From an uncultured Poribacteria bacterium (GTDB lineage: Bacteria > Poribacteria > WGA-4E > WGA-3G), in contig OX638316.1 of the NCBI GenBank assembly GCA_951812525.1, forward strand, positions 2,536,506 through 2,600,505: a stretch of DNA of 64,000 bases. Reading direction: 5' to 3'. The notes under the pieces were generated by a model. It was not told where the DNA came from. It did not search any database and saw nothing but the letters and a program-made list of their open reading frames with translations. The position numbers and the translations under genes are program-made. Within the stretch, counting starts at the first letter, position 1. Each line of letters opens with the position of its first letter. This document shows, piece after piece, positions 17,819 to 28,500 of the stretch.

Positions 17819-19019
17819 AATGATTTTGGTTGTTGATGACGATCTCGATATTCTCGAGCTGCTCAGGATGAATTTAGAGCCAGAGGGATACGGTGTACGC
17901 ACCGCGAGTGACGGCAAACAGGCGGTAGAAAGTGCATCTCTGGATCCGCCTGATCTCATTCTGCTTGATGTGATGATGCCGTACAAAGATGGCTTTCAGG
18001 TCATTGAAGAACTGAAAAATATAGAGGAGACAAAGACTGTTCCGGTCATTCTACTCACAGCCCGGGGACAGACAGAAGACAAAGTTCAAGGTTTGGATGC
18101 TGGTGCTGATGATTACATCACTAAACCTTTTGACCTTCGCGAGGTAACCGCACGGGTTAAGGCAGTTCTGGGAAGAACACAGCCCATCAAATATATCAAT
18201 CCGCTGATGCGGGCGATGGGACCTGGATTCAATGAGGCAGGCGTTCAACAACTCGCTGGACATCTTCAAGCTGCCGCCGCTATCCAGAAAAAGTTGTTGC
18301 CAGAACAGGCTCCCGATTTTCAAGGATTTGATATCGGAATCCTGCTCCAGAGTTCCCTATCAGTTTCTGGGGATTTCTATGATTTCATTCCGCTAAGTGA
18401 AACACGGGTTGGGATTGTCCTCGGTGATGTCAAAGGAAACGGAATTCCGGCAGCGCTCTTGATGGTGATGATCCGGACGGCATTACGTTTGCTTTGTCGT
18501 GAAGAAGACGATCCTGCTACAATTCTCAAGCGGATTAACGATTTAGTAGTGCGTGATACTGAGGCGACACTGTTCGCAACGATGATCTACGGTGTAATGG
18601 ACACGGTAACTTCGACTTTCACCTATTCAAATGGTGGACACTGCTATCCGTTGCACAGGAAAAGCACGGGTGTGATGGATGTCTTAAAAACGGGCAGCAT
18701 GTTGGTAGGTGCATTCGAGGATGCGATGTTTACAAGTAACACCTGTTTCTTAGCACCCGGCGATGTTCTCGTTTTTTATACAGATGGTATCACTGAAACC
18801 GACGCTGGAGACAGTTCAGATGAAACTAACGCACATTCAGATGCGACGCTGATCGATATGCTCTATGGTCAGGATAGGCTTGCTACCTATGTTTCTGTAA
18901 ACGCTGGATTGTCCGCCTCGGCATTATGTGAAGCGATTGTTGAAGACTTGGCACTGTTTAGTGGAAGTACAGAACCGCATGACGACAGAGCTTTGGTGGT
19001 CGTCAAACGCGATACTTAA
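17811..19019 (+). CDS. response regulator fused to PP2C-type (SpoIIE/RsbU-like) phosphatase
   Basis: A 402-residue protein. The receiver domain (1-120) has VVDDDLD, phospho-Asp in LILLDVMMP and the TKPFD lysine. A helical linker with AAAIQKKLLPEQAP joins it to a PP2C domain that keeps the metal-binding blocks SGDFYDF, GDVKGNGIPAALLM, YTDGITE and DDRALVVVK. It should dephosphorylate STAS-domain proteins when the receiver is phosphorylated by the upstream kinase. The ATG at 17811 lies inside the kinase stop region, so the longer open frame from 17721 is not used. Confidence 0.93.
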   Translation: MAEMILVVDDDLDILELLRMNLEPEGYGVRTASDGKQAVESASLDPPDLILLDVMMPYKDGFQVIEELKNIEETKTVPVILLTARGQTEDKVQGLDAGADDYITKPFDLREVTARVKAVLGRTQPIKYINPLMRAMGPGFNEAGVQQLAGHLQAAAAIQKKLLPEQAPDFQGFDIGILLQSSLSVSGDFYDFIPLSETRVGIVLGDVKGNGIPAALLMVMIRTALRLLCREEDDPATILKRINDLVVRDTEATLFATMIYGVMDTVTSTFTYSNGGHCYPLHRKSTGVMDVLKTGSMLVGAFEDAMFTSNTCFLAPGDVLVFYTDGITETDAGDSSDETNAHSDATLIDMLYGQDRLATYVSVNAGLSASALCEAIVEDLALFSGSTEPHDDRALVVVKRDT

Positions 19020-19291
19020 ATTAGAAAGAGCACACCTTGTAGTGCTGCTCATATATCATACTTTTGGCGTGATGAATATTATTCACTTATTCTATGGATT
19101 TGGTATCCAGATTTAGGGCTGCGGCAAGTAGTCAACTTTTTCGCGGATGACCGGCAGAATTATTGAGTTAGATTCCGATACTTCATCAAGCTAAAATTCA
19201 AACTAAAATAACAAAAGACGGTCTTTTCTCAAAATCCGTCTTGCAGAAGCTCTTGGCAAATGTCCAAGCGCGTAAAGAAGGAGCTTCAAAC

Positions 19292-19720
19292 GTGGGCGAG
19301 AGAACTGAACAAGTGATTACACTTTCTCTCCCAAGTTCAATGCAACATGTTTACCTACTCGATGTTGTCGTCTCCGAGATTTTGAAAGAGATGGATTTAG
19401 GAGAAGACGTGCAAGAGCAGATTAACCTTGCTGTCATTGAAGCGGGTACAAATGCAATCAAACACGGCAATAAAGAGGATCTGAGCAAAAAGGCTACTTT
19501 TCAATTCGTTCTTGCTGACGATAAATTCACTATTGTCATTACGGACGAAGGAGAAGGGTTCACGCGTCAAGAGGTCGCAGATCCACTAGACCCGGAGAAC
19601 TTGCTCAAAAGCAGTGGGAGAGGACTGTTTCTGATGGAAGCCTGCATGGATTCTGTAACTTATGAAGCCAATGGGACTATTGTCAAAATGGTCAAATATA
19701 AGGAGACACCGGCGCCATAA
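19292..19720 (+). CDS. RsbW-like anti-sigma serine kinase
   Basis: A 142-residue GHKL ATPase. The N box is NLAVIEAGTNAIKHGN, G1 is DEGEGF and G2 is SSGRGLFLMEACMD, all intact. A GTG start at 19292 is preferred over the TTG at 19241 because GAAGGAG lies 8 nt upstream of the GTG. It would phosphorylate the serines of the two STAS proteins encoded on either side. The 270 nt before it hold no gene. Confidence 0.9.
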   Translation: MGERTEQVITLSLPSSMQHVYLLDVVVSEILKEMDLGEDVQEQINLAVIEAGTNAIKHGNKEDLSKKATFQFVLADDKFTIVITDEGEGFTRQEVADPLDPENLLKSSGRGLFLMEACMDSVTYEANGTIVKMVKYKETPAP

Positions 19721-19937
19721 CTACGTCTAATTATTTCAAATTCTCGCTAATTTAGTGATACTAAACGTGTTAGTAAGTGGGCTTATCAAATCATTCACTT
19801 GATATATTCAAATTTATACCTCTATAGATTCGATTTGCCAATATATTGTACCCACTTTACGGGGAGACACGCAAAAAGTCGTACATAAGGCTTAATCCCT
19901 TTGGCTTACCGGCGATTTTAATCTTCAAGGAATATCT

Positions 19938-20303
19938 ATGCAAATCAACCTTCGACACAAAGGCAGTATTACGATTCTCGATATTGAGGGAAAAATTATT
20001 GGAGCAGATGCCTTAGCTCTTAAAGCCGTCATTGATGAACAGGTCCAGCTTGCTAATAGCCAGACAGAGAATGATGGGCGTCTCAATTTAATCTTGAACA
20101 TGGAACGTATCCAAATGATGGATAGTTCTGGCTTGGGCGCACTTGTCGCCTCCTATACGTCTATCCGACGCATTCAAGGACGTGTAGTCCTTCTCAATCT
20201 CGGTGGCAGCGTCAGAAATCTCATTGTTATGGCAAAACTGATGACAATCTTCGACTGTTATAATTCGGAAGCAGAAGCCATAGCAGGAATTATGAAGTCT
20301 TAA
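19938..20303 (+). CDS. STAS-domain anti-sigma factor antagonist (second)
   Basis: A 121-residue STAS domain with LNMERIQMMDSSGLGALVAS as the phospho-acceptor site. It is only moderately similar to the first STAS protein, which suggests division of labour rather than a recent duplication. AAGGA precedes the ATG. The 216-nt gap upstream shows nothing I recognise. The AccD-like gene follows after 38 nt. Confidence 0.9.
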   Translation: MQINLRHKGSITILDIEGKIIGADALALKAVIDEQVQLANSQTENDGRLNLILNMERIQMMDSSGLGALVASYTSIRRIQGRVVLLNLGGSVRNLIVMAKLMTIFDCYNSEAEAIAGIMKS

Positions 20304-20341
20304 ATGTCTTTCCTAAAATTAATCTCGGAGTAAACTAAACA

Positions 20342-21064
20342 ATGGAAGCGCGTCTCTCTAACGACACAGAACAGAGCATCAATCTATGGTATAAATGTAC
20401 CAGATGTCAGGAATTCGCCTTCAGAGGCGAACTTGAACGGAATTTTTATATCTGCTCATACTGTGGTACGCCGTTTCCACTACTTGCTGAAAAACGGATT
20501 GAGTATCTGCTGGATGATCCTCCAACAATAGAGATTGGATCTGCTAACACCACTGGACTCGCCGTTGAAGGGACGATTTCAGGCTATCCTGTCGGTCTTT
20601 TCATCGTAGATATCGATGTAATTCCTACAGAAATTGATGTCCCACTCCTTCTCACAACTATTGAGAGCGGTTTGCAAAATCGGATACCTCTGATTACCGT
20701 TGTCGCGTGCCAACCGGAGAATTCGGAGGTGGCTGGAACGGAAATTACCTATTTGACAATGCAAATGGAGCGGTTAGCGGATGCATCGCTGCCTCACATT
20801 ACTGTTTTAACTGAAACAGACGTGCACCCGCTTGCTACGTATCTCCCTGTTGGAGAATTGGTTATTGCGGAGGGGAGCGCACCCGTTCAGAAACGAGCTT
20901 CCCTGAATCTGCAGCCCGCGCTACATGCACCAGAAGAGCAGCTGCTGACGCAAACACCCGTATCAGATATAGCTGTGAAGCCTGACATAAGTGTTGATTG
21001 CTATGTCCCACGTGCCGAACTGCCTGAAACGCTGGGACGATTTCTGAAATTTTTTTCCGAGTAA
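20342..21064 (+). CDS. degenerate AccD-like protein (zinc ribbon plus decayed carboxyltransferase fold)
   Basis: A 240-residue protein collinear with acetyl-CoA carboxylase subunit AccD, from end to end. The four-cysteine ribbon is intact (LWYKCTRCQEF, YICSYCGTPF), followed by the AccD-like RIEYLLDD. Later blocks match too: VEGTISGYPVGLFIVD, MQMERLADASLPHITVLT, LVIAEG and a C-terminal VDCYVPRAELPETLGRFL. What is missing are the glycine-rich CoA and oxyanion motifs: the GGARMQEG position reads CQPENSEVAGTE and the GGVTASFA position reads VHPLATYLP. I infer a catalytically dead paralogue with a structural or sensory role in the partner-switching cluster. The assignment rests on motif memory, not on a search. 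Confidence 0.75.
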   Translation: MEARLSNDTEQSINLWYKCTRCQEFAFRGELERNFYICSYCGTPFPLLAEKRIEYLLDDPPTIEIGSANTTGLAVEGTISGYPVGLFIVDIDVIPTEIDVPLLLTTIESGLQNRIPLITVVACQPENSEVAGTEITYLTMQMERLADASLPHITVLTETDVHPLATYLPVGELVIAEGSAPVQKRASLNLQPALHAPEEQLLTQTPVSDIAVKPDISVDCYVPRAELPETLGRFLKFFSE

Positions 21065-21210
21065 TTGCCAGCAGGCACGCTTACAATAGAAAGTTATTGC
21101 TATCTGAACAACTGGTCTGTTTAAAACCGGGGTCCCCACCGGTTATTGGGAAGGGTGCCTAGTTTAGACATGCGCCTCGCCTCGCATACCACGTAACCAT
21201 TGGAGATACC

Positions 21211-22494
21211 ATGAGACAAGACGCTTTGCTTGATAATCCGGGTACTGCAGATAGTCTTGAGAATAAGTCCAAACACATTTCTGCTGTACAGCAGAAGTTT
21301 GAGGCTATCTTCGGTGATTCACCTGAATTCATCGTATCTGCTCCGGGTAGGGTGAACCTAATCGGTGAACATACGGATTACAACGATGGCTATGTGTTTC
21401 CTGTCGCGATTGATAAGTATATCAACATTGCCGTCCGTGAACGAGCTGACCGGCGTATTGTCCTACACGCGTTGGATGTCAACGAATCCACTGAACTAAA
21501 TCTTGATGCTCTCCATCCGATTCCGACAGACGCTCCAAATTGGAGTTATTACTTAATAGGCGTTGCGTCCCTCTTACAAGCATCAGGTAATGAAATATCA
21601 GGAATGGATGCTGTTATCTCAGGGGATGTTCCGATTGGTGCTGGGTTGAGTTCTTCCGCTGCCCTTTCAGTATCTGCTGCTCTTGCTTTTGTAAGTAGTT
21701 CTAAACTCACACTTTCTCTAAACACGGGAGCATCAGAGGAACGGAAGAAAGAGTTTGCTGCATTGTGCCAGCGGGTAGAACACGAATTTGTGGGTGTCAA
21801 TTGTGGTATCATGGATCAGACGATCTCGCTCTTAGGGCGGGCAGACCACGGCTTGTTTCTTGACTGTCGCTCGCTTGAATATGAGCATGTTCCTCTTAAT
21901 CTGGACGCACATTGTATTGCAATTTCTAACACAAAGGTAAAGCGAGAACTTGCCGCCTCTGAATACAACAAACGGCGTGCGGAATGCGAGAGAGGCGTTG
22001 ACATCTTGAAACAGTGGATACCTAGCATATCTTCTCTGCGCGACATTTCGATAACAGACTTTGAGAAATATGAAGGAAAACTACCCACTTTAACACAAAA
22101 AAGGTGTCGGTATGTGATTGAGGAGAATACGCGTGTACTGAATGCGGTTTCTACGCTCAAAGCACGAAATCAACAGCCAACCGAAAAGATAGATAATTCG
22201 CTCCTAACATTTGGTAGGTTAATGAATGCATCTCACAAAGGGCTGCGCGATGATTACGAAGTCAGTTGTTCGGAATTAAATCTGCTTACCGACATCGCAC
22301 GCAGCGTTGACGGCGTGATTGGAACTCGAATGACGGGTGCTGGTTTTGGTGGATGTACTGTCAGTATTGTTCATAGAGACGCGTTAGAGACATTCCATAC
22401 ACGTGTGATGGCAGAATACCAGAAACAGACCGACATTGAACCCGAAATTTACATCTGTAATGTTAGTAGCGGCGCGCAGATTTTTCCAAATTAG
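21211..22494 (+). CDS. galK: galactokinase
   Basis: A 427-residue GHMP kinase that phosphorylates galactose at C1. The galactokinase signature GRVNLIGEHTDYNDGYVFP (about 50-68), the phosphate loop GDVPIGAGLSSSAALSVSAAL and the C-terminal GTRMTGAGFGGCTVS are all present, as is the catalytic-Asp region GIMDQ. GGAGATACC precedes the ATG. A ROK kinase follows 28 nt downstream, which suggests a small sugar-phosphorylation operon. No epimerase or uridylyltransferase is nearby. Confidence 0.95.
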   Translation: MRQDALLDNPGTADSLENKSKHISAVQQKFEAIFGDSPEFIVSAPGRVNLIGEHTDYNDGYVFPVAIDKYINIAVRERADRRIVLHALDVNESTELNLDALHPIPTDAPNWSYYLIGVASLLQASGNEISGMDAVISGDVPIGAGLSSSAALSVSAALAFVSSSKLTLSLNTGASEERKKEFAALCQRVEHEFVGVNCGIMDQTISLLGRADHGLFLDCRSLEYEHVPLNLDAHCIAISNTKVKRELAASEYNKRRAECERGVDILKQWIPSISSLRDISITDFEKYEGKLPTLTQKRCRYVIEENTRVLNAVSTLKARNQQPTEKIDNSLLTFGRLMNASHKGLRDDYEVSCSELNLLTDIARSVDGVIGTRMTGAGFGGCTVSIVHRDALETFHTRVMAEYQKQTDIEPEIYICNVSSGAQIFPN

Positions 22495-22522
22495 GACTAC
22501 TTTCGTGAATTATAGGCGGGAA

Positions 22523-23575
22523 ATGAAGTATAGCATTGGCGTTGATTTAGGTGGAACCGATATTAAAGCTGGATTGGTCTCATCGGATGGCGATATTTCT
22601 TGCCGTGTGGTCCTACCGACAGACGTAGAAGTAGGCGGACCCAAAGTAGTAGCCGCTCGAATTGCGGAGGCTGTTCGTCAAGTTCTTGTGAAAGCCGAAG
22701 CGGCACGGATCGAAGTAATATCGAGCGAGATTGGAGTCGGATTGGGGGCACCAGGACTTATCATTGCTGAAACAGGGGTCATCCACTTTTCACCTAACTT
22801 TCCGGGCTGGGCCGACATTCCGCTTGTCGATTATGTGAATGCAGAACTCGCAAAATTACATCCGCCAAAGGGAGACGTAGAATGCAACTCGCAGGCATAC
22901 ACTAATGAGAAATGGAAACCAATCCTAAAAGGCATGGACAACGATGTGAATGCTATGACCTTAGGCGAGCTTCGCCACGGTGCTGGTGTTGGATACAAAA
23001 GTATCGTCGCATTGACGCTCGGCACAGGTGTGGGAGGTGGTGTAGTGATTGAAGGGCAAGTTTATCACGGAAGTCAGAATACCGCTGGGGAATTGGGACA
23101 TACGGTTGTTGAACCCAGTGGACGATATTGTGGTTGTGGTAATCAGGGATGTCTTGAGGCGTACGCCGGTGCGAAAAATATCGTTGAACGTACCAAAGAA
23201 AAAATAGAAACACGACGTAGTACAATTTTAGCATCCACAACAATGGATGACGTATCACTAACACCGCGAAAAATATCAGAAGCAGCACAAGTGGGCGATC
23301 AAATCGCAGTTGAGATTTTCGCTGAAACAGGACGGTACATAGGGATCGCTCTCACGTCGATAGCGCATATTCTCAACCCACAGATCGCAATCATTGGCGG
23401 TGGTATCGCGGAAGCTGGTGAAGAGCTCCTCTTTGAACCTATCCGAGCTGAACTCTCTAAACGTGCTATGGACATCCCTGCACGAATGAAGGTGGTAAAA
23501 GCACACCTCGGAAATGATGCTGGCATCGTTGGATCTGCGATGCTTGCCCTTGAAAGTGAAAAACCGGTATTGTAA
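22523..23575 (+). CDS. ROK-family glucokinase-like sugar kinase
   Basis: A 350-residue ROK protein. The N-terminal phosphate motif is GVDLGGTDIKAGLV; the central GTGVGGGVVIEGQVYHG and the zinc site YCGCGNQGCLEAYAG are canonical, with the catalytic ExGH present as GELGHTVV. The ATG at 22523 gives a normal start; the open frame extending back into galK is not used. The most likely substrate is glucose, but N-acetylmannosamine or another hexose cannot be excluded. Confidence 0.92.
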   Translation: MKYSIGVDLGGTDIKAGLVSSDGDISCRVVLPTDVEVGGPKVVAARIAEAVRQVLVKAEAARIEVISSEIGVGLGAPGLIIAETGVIHFSPNFPGWADIPLVDYVNAELAKLHPPKGDVECNSQAYTNEKWKPILKGMDNDVNAMTLGELRHGAGVGYKSIVALTLGTGVGGGVVIEGQVYHGSQNTAGELGHTVVEPSGRYCGCGNQGCLEAYAGAKNIVERTKEKIETRRSTILASTTMDDVSLTPRKISEAAQVGDQIAVEIFAETGRYIGIALTSIAHILNPQIAIIGGGIAEAGEELLFEPIRAELSKRAMDIPARMKVVKAHLGNDAGIVGSAMLALESEKPVL

Positions 23576-23662
23576 GATGCAAATTGCAGGTTTTCTATAT
23601 TGACCCGCGCGTTTCCGAAACCTGCTGCAGATGAATCTTGTAAGCGCGCTGTGGAGAAAAAA

Positions 23663-24391
23663 ATGGAAAATAAGACAAATTGGTTGAAAACTTTGCCCTT
23701 CTTACAAAAACCGCGATCTGAGAATCGTGGACATACAGGAGATGTGGGTCTGCCTCGAAGATCGGTCTTGAAAATCTTGGGCGGTATATGTCTGTCACTT
23801 ACGCCTCTGGGTTGTTCAAAGGTGCCGGAGGTGCCAGATTTCATCAAAGATACATTTCAACCGGAAATGATTGTCCCTATGTTTGATCCAGATGCTGTCA
23901 TTATGCCGCAGACAGGCACTGTCGTTTATGTCAAAAATGGTGTCACGGCAATGGCGCTGCCTCTCAATAACGTAAAGGCGGTTGATGCCTTTGCTATCTT
24001 TATCTATAACAGCACCGACTATTGGATTTCCTTCAAAAAAAAGGATTGCCAAATGCTTGATGGCACGGGAAATGTTACGAAACCCATCGACAAATCGCAG
24101 GAATCCTTTTATCTAAAAAAGAATTTCAGACCCGAGCTGCCACCGGAGTTCGCAGCGGAAATATTCCGATGGGATAAGACTCTCAGGATACAAGGCGACC
24201 CAGCCATACTCCCCAGAGCGGATATCGAGAAAACAACAGTAATGCCGAGGCAACATACAAGGTTTTTCCTCTACTTCCGCAAACGAAGCATTAGCTATAG
24301 CAATTTGCGGATTATTGTACCCAGAGTCACGAGCGATTTCAATGACCAGCAAACGACGTTCGTTTTCAAATTTAAGGTGCAACGAGGTTAA
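23663..24391 (+). CDS. Tat-type lipoprotein of unknown function
   Basis: A 242-residue protein that I do not recognise. The N-terminus has a twin-arginine-like signal (PRRSVLKILGGICLSL) ending in a lipobox (LTPLGC), so it is probably exported folded and lipid-anchored. The mature part has no clear domain; it is rich in beta-type segments. GGAG lies 6 nt before the ATG at 23663. It is followed by an NHL lipoprotein and an outer-membrane barrel candidate, probably one envelope operon. Confidence 0.75.
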   Translation: MENKTNWLKTLPFLQKPRSENRGHTGDVGLPRRSVLKILGGICLSLTPLGCSKVPEVPDFIKDTFQPEMIVPMFDPDAVIMPQTGTVVYVKNGVTAMALPLNNVKAVDAFAIFIYNSTDYWISFKKKDCQMLDGTGNVTKPIDKSQESFYLKKNFRPELPPEFAAEIFRWDKTLRIQGDPAILPRADIEKTTVMPRQHTRFFLYFRKRSISYSNLRIIVPRVTSDFNDQQTTFVFKFKVQRG

Positions 24392-24434
24392 GCTGGGGCA
24401 CCCTATACAGAAACCTATATCACCCCCGAAGCCC

Positions 24435-25445
24435 ATGCAGCGTGCGAAGTGTCTTGGCTATCTCCTCCTCGCGCTCTGTTTAAGTTGTACCCTACCCGAA
24501 ACAGAAATTGCGCAGCCAGGCTCCCCACCCGGTACTGGAAAAGGGCTGATTGAGATTCTCCCGTCGAACCGTGAGCGGAAAGCATCTCCTATAATTGGTG
24601 TCGGTTACGTTCAAACGATCGGTAGAGCCGGACAAGGCGTAGGTGAGTTTCGGATGCCGTTGGGACTCGCAATGGACGAGCGGCAGTGGATCTATGTAGC
24701 TGACGCAGGAAACAATCGGGTCCAAGTGATTGATAGCACTGGGAATTTTGTCACCGAATTCGGAAGTCGTGGATGGCAGAGAGGCGAGTTTGATCACCCC
24801 ACAGATATAGCGTTGAGTTTCCAACGAAGTTACCGCCTCTATGTCGCAGACACGGGGAACGATCGGGTGCAATACTGCAATTTCGTTGATCAGATTTTTT
24901 ATCCAATCAGTGAGAGCGCAGACAGCATTTTACTTGATCGACCTGAAGGCATCGGTATCGGACGAAATGGCGAGGTTTATGTCGTTGATACCGGCAATCA
25001 TCGTTGGATTGAATTCAATGTCGCAGGTGTTCCCGTTGTAGCACACGGTGGTTTTGGGAGTGGCAGAGAACAACTTTGGAACCCATCGGATTTGGGAGTT
25101 GATTCGCACGGGAACGTTTACGTCGTTGATACCGGTAACCATCTCATCAAGAAATACGACTTCAGTGGCAATCCTATTGATGCGTGGGGAGGGGAAGGCG
25201 GCGCGCTTGGACAATTACGCGATCCCAAGTGCATCGCTCTCGACGAATGGAATTATCTCTATGTAACGGATAGCGGGAACCGGCGCGTCCAAGTCTTTAC
25301 ACCTGATGGAAAGAGTATTGTAGAATTTAGCACACCTGGGCTCTTACAGCCAGCAGGTATCGCAGTCTCGAAAGCCGGACGGGTCTTCGTAAGCGATGCG
25401 GAATCCAGCGATATAAAGGTGTTCCAAGTCTTTCGTAAAAAGTAG
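24435..25445 (+). CDS. NHL-repeat lipoprotein
   Basis: A 336-residue propeller. The ATG at 24435 starts a signal with lipobox LCLSC. About six NHL blades follow, each with a variant of GxxxVxDTGNHRxxxF: IYVADAGNNRVQVI, LYVADTGNDRVQY, VYVVDTGNHRWIEF, VYVVDTGNHLIKKY and LYVTDSGNRRVQVF. It likely scaffolds or binds a ligand at the cell surface. It resembles the protein at 1-1758 without that protein's barrel. The gene for an outer-membrane barrel follows 110 nt downstream. Confidence 0.85.
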   Translation: MQRAKCLGYLLLALCLSCTLPETEIAQPGSPPGTGKGLIEILPSNRERKASPIIGVGYVQTIGRAGQGVGEFRMPLGLAMDERQWIYVADAGNNRVQVIDSTGNFVTEFGSRGWQRGEFDHPTDIALSFQRSYRLYVADTGNDRVQYCNFVDQIFYPISESADSILLDRPEGIGIGRNGEVYVVDTGNHRWIEFNVAGVPVVAHGGFGSGREQLWNPSDLGVDSHGNVYVVDTGNHLIKKYDFSGNPIDAWGGEGGALGQLRDPKCIALDEWNYLYVTDSGNRRVQVFTPDGKSIVEFSTPGLLQPAGIAVSKAGRVFVSDAESSDIKVFQVFRKK

Positions 25446-25545
25446 TTATTGGGTGTTGGCAATTGGCAATTGAGTGTTGGTAATTGGAAACCATTGGAAA
25501 CTTTCAGAAACTACCAACTGCCAACCGCCAACCGCCATTCTCCCG
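25446..25545. repeat. short degenerate repeats flanking the barrel gene start
   Basis: A run of TTGGCAATTGG-type units is followed about 45 nt later by its rough complement (CCAACTGCCAACCGCCAACC), so the two could pair. The same CAACTGxCAAC-like units recur inside the following gene at 27567-27602. They appear to be a mobile or expanding short repeat. Confidence 0.5.
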
Positions 25546-25555
25546 ACAACTAATA

Positions 25556-28500
25556 ATGCGTATAACACTCTTTCTCCTTACCTTCTGTTTGTGCGTCCTA
25601 TCACGTCCCGGCAGTACCGGACAAGAATCTCCTAACAACAAAACTAACGTTCTTGAACTTCCCACCTTTTCCGTTCTTCAAAAATCAGAATCCCTTGCAC
25701 TAAAAGCGGACGATCTGGAATTCACAGTGAAATATCCGCCGATCCTCCCGAACACTGAACAAATAACAGAGGCGGATGGGAAAGTCCTCGTGCGCGGTGT
25801 GGATTATCAAATTGATTTCTATTTGGGAAAAATCACTTTAGCCGATCGGGATACTGCCTCTGAATCTGATCTATCCTATAGGTTAATGATAAGTTACCGA
25901 ACGCTACCTTTTGCAATTAAACAGGTTTATAAGCGGGATCTTTACGGTGCGCAACGTCCACTCACCGATACAGCTCGCGAATTGCTTCCCGAAACTGGCG
26001 AATCTGGGCAGCTACCCGGACAACTCTTCGGTGAACCGGGTACACAGCCTTCAGATGATGGTGTATCACAGTTGGAGGTATCTGGAAGTCAAACATTTGG
26101 AATCTCAGTTGGTAGCGGACGCGGTGTGACACCGAATCAGGAACTCCGGGTCAACGTAGAAGGAAAAGCCTCTGAGAACATTGGGGTATTAGCAATGTTG
26201 TCCGACCAAGACTTACCCATCCAACCCGAAGGCACGACTGAGAATATCCAAGACATTGATCAGAAGTTGATCCGCATCACACATCCAAATATGAGAGGCA
26301 CCTTAGGCGATTTTGAAGGATCGCTCGGACCATCGGAATTTATCTTCTTCCCGCGTGCCTTGGAGGGTGTACAAGTAGAAGGCGATTTCAAGTGGGTGGA
26401 CTTTCATCTCATTCCGAGTGCCATTCCAAAAGGGCAGTCTACGAGTTTAGTCCTTCAGGGCGAGGAGGGACGTAGCGAATATCGGCTCACGGTTGATGGG
26501 CAATATGTCATTGTGAAAGCAGGCAGTGAAATCGTCTGGTTGAATGGCGAGAGGATGCGACGCGGTGAAAATAACGATTACGTCATCCGTGAGTATGGGG
26601 ATCCCATCGTTGAATTCAACAGTAAGCATCTAATAACCAGCAACGATGTAATTCGGGTTGACTTTGAATATATTCCAGAAGAACGCGCATACCAACAAAA
26701 TCTTTATGGACTCAGCACCATTTTCACGCTGCCGAGCGAGCGTGTCTCCTTCGGTGCCTCCTATGCCGTTGAAACAGATCTAAGTCAGCCGGAACAGTCT
26801 TTAATCGTTTTCGCTGATGAAGAACTGGAGGCACTTCGCCAAAACATACTCGACCCCGATGGCGACGGATCACCCCTCACAGCTCCACAAAAACATAGCG
26901 TCTGGGGACTCGAAAGTCGACTGAATCTCACCGAACAGGCATGGGTTGAAGGCGAAATTGCTTACAGTGCTGTTGATAAAAACACCTATTCCACGGCTGA
27001 TCGGAAAGAGGTGAGTCAGGCGTGGAAGCTCATCGGTTATGCGGATTGGGATTTCGCAGCATGGTCGGATAAACTACGTCCTAAGCTAACAACAAACTTT
27101 GATGTCCGGTCGATGGATGCTGACTTCGTGCCTGTCGGGGCATCAAGTAGCAATCGCACTCGTTCTCGCTATGAGACACAATACGCCAAAGAGGGGTTTG
27201 ACGATGCATTTCTACTCGGCATCGCCGGACCCTCTCGAACTGCTCAAGATGAGCAAACGATGAACTTTGACATCCAAGTGCTTCCAGTAGATTGGCTGGC
27301 GGTTGACGCTGGTGTCGGTAGAAGCGAGGAGAAAGTACCTGAAGATATCACTGTAGAAGAGAGTTCTAACCTCGACAACACTATAGGCGGAGTTTCTAAC
27401 ACTGGTGTCGCGAACGCAACAATCCGAAATAATTTCAATTGGGGCGTGAACTTTAATCGCCATCGCGGAAACATCGGAGCTATTTCCACGATGAGACAGG
27501 AAAACCAGTTTCCAAGTCGCCTCATGGCGGACACTCATGGGTCGCAGTCCAAAACTACTGAAGGGCAACAACTGACAACTGATAGCCAACGGCTGACTGC
27601 CATGAGAAAATGGCTTCCCAACCTTCGTTGGGATGATTATAGGAGCAGCTCGCGTGTGGAGGGCATCAATTCAACTACAACACAATCGCAGGGAAAGTTA
27701 CGGCAGGAAGGCAATCTCATTTACCCCATCGGACCATTCAGACTCATGGGGACGCTCGGCAAAGTGGAATCGAACGAGCCGCTTAATGCTGCACTCAACC
27801 GAAAGCGGAACCGAACAATCGGACGCATCAATCTCGTCGATTTTAAATGGGCATCCTTTGATACCAGTTATGAACTTGAGGAAGCCTTTGCTAAAGAACC
27901 GTTGCTTACTGTAGATAACGAACCTATCGGCTTGTCCGATTGGCAGCGAAACACTACTGCACGAACGTGGAAAGTTGGGATTTTTTCACAACAAGAGTCT
28001 TTTCTCAAGGGCGGGGTAGACCTGACAGCGAACATCGCACGCCGCATGTTGAAAGCACACAACGACCTCGGTGCAAATACAACAACGCAGCTCGCCGATA
28101 TTAGTCTTCAGTTGACACCACTGAGTCGCGCAATCGACATGGAAATCACCTACGAACTGGATAAAAAACTGACGAGCCAACGCCGTGAAGTTTACACCGA
28201 CATCCATCCACACACCGGATTCCCGATCCAACCCGGTGAAGGCTATTACGTGAAGTTGGACGACTTACACTATGTCGAAGATCCTGAGGAAGGCACTTAC
28301 ATCAAAATCTACCAAAACGTTGGTGATAAACCGACAACAGCAGTAGATGCAGAGTTTCGGTTGCGTTTCCAACCGCGCCAGTTTTTCGCACGGCGCGAAC
28401 GCGAGCAACAAAGACAACAGCGCAGCGCGATACAAACACGCGATAGTTTACGTCCGACACCAACCACCGGCGACCGACATCCGACAGCTGACATCCGACA

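Noticed and set aside
24315-24434. Longer start for the NHL lipoprotein overlapping the previous gene
   Set aside because: It would remove the N-terminal position of the signal peptide and lipobox; the ATG at 24435 places them correctly.
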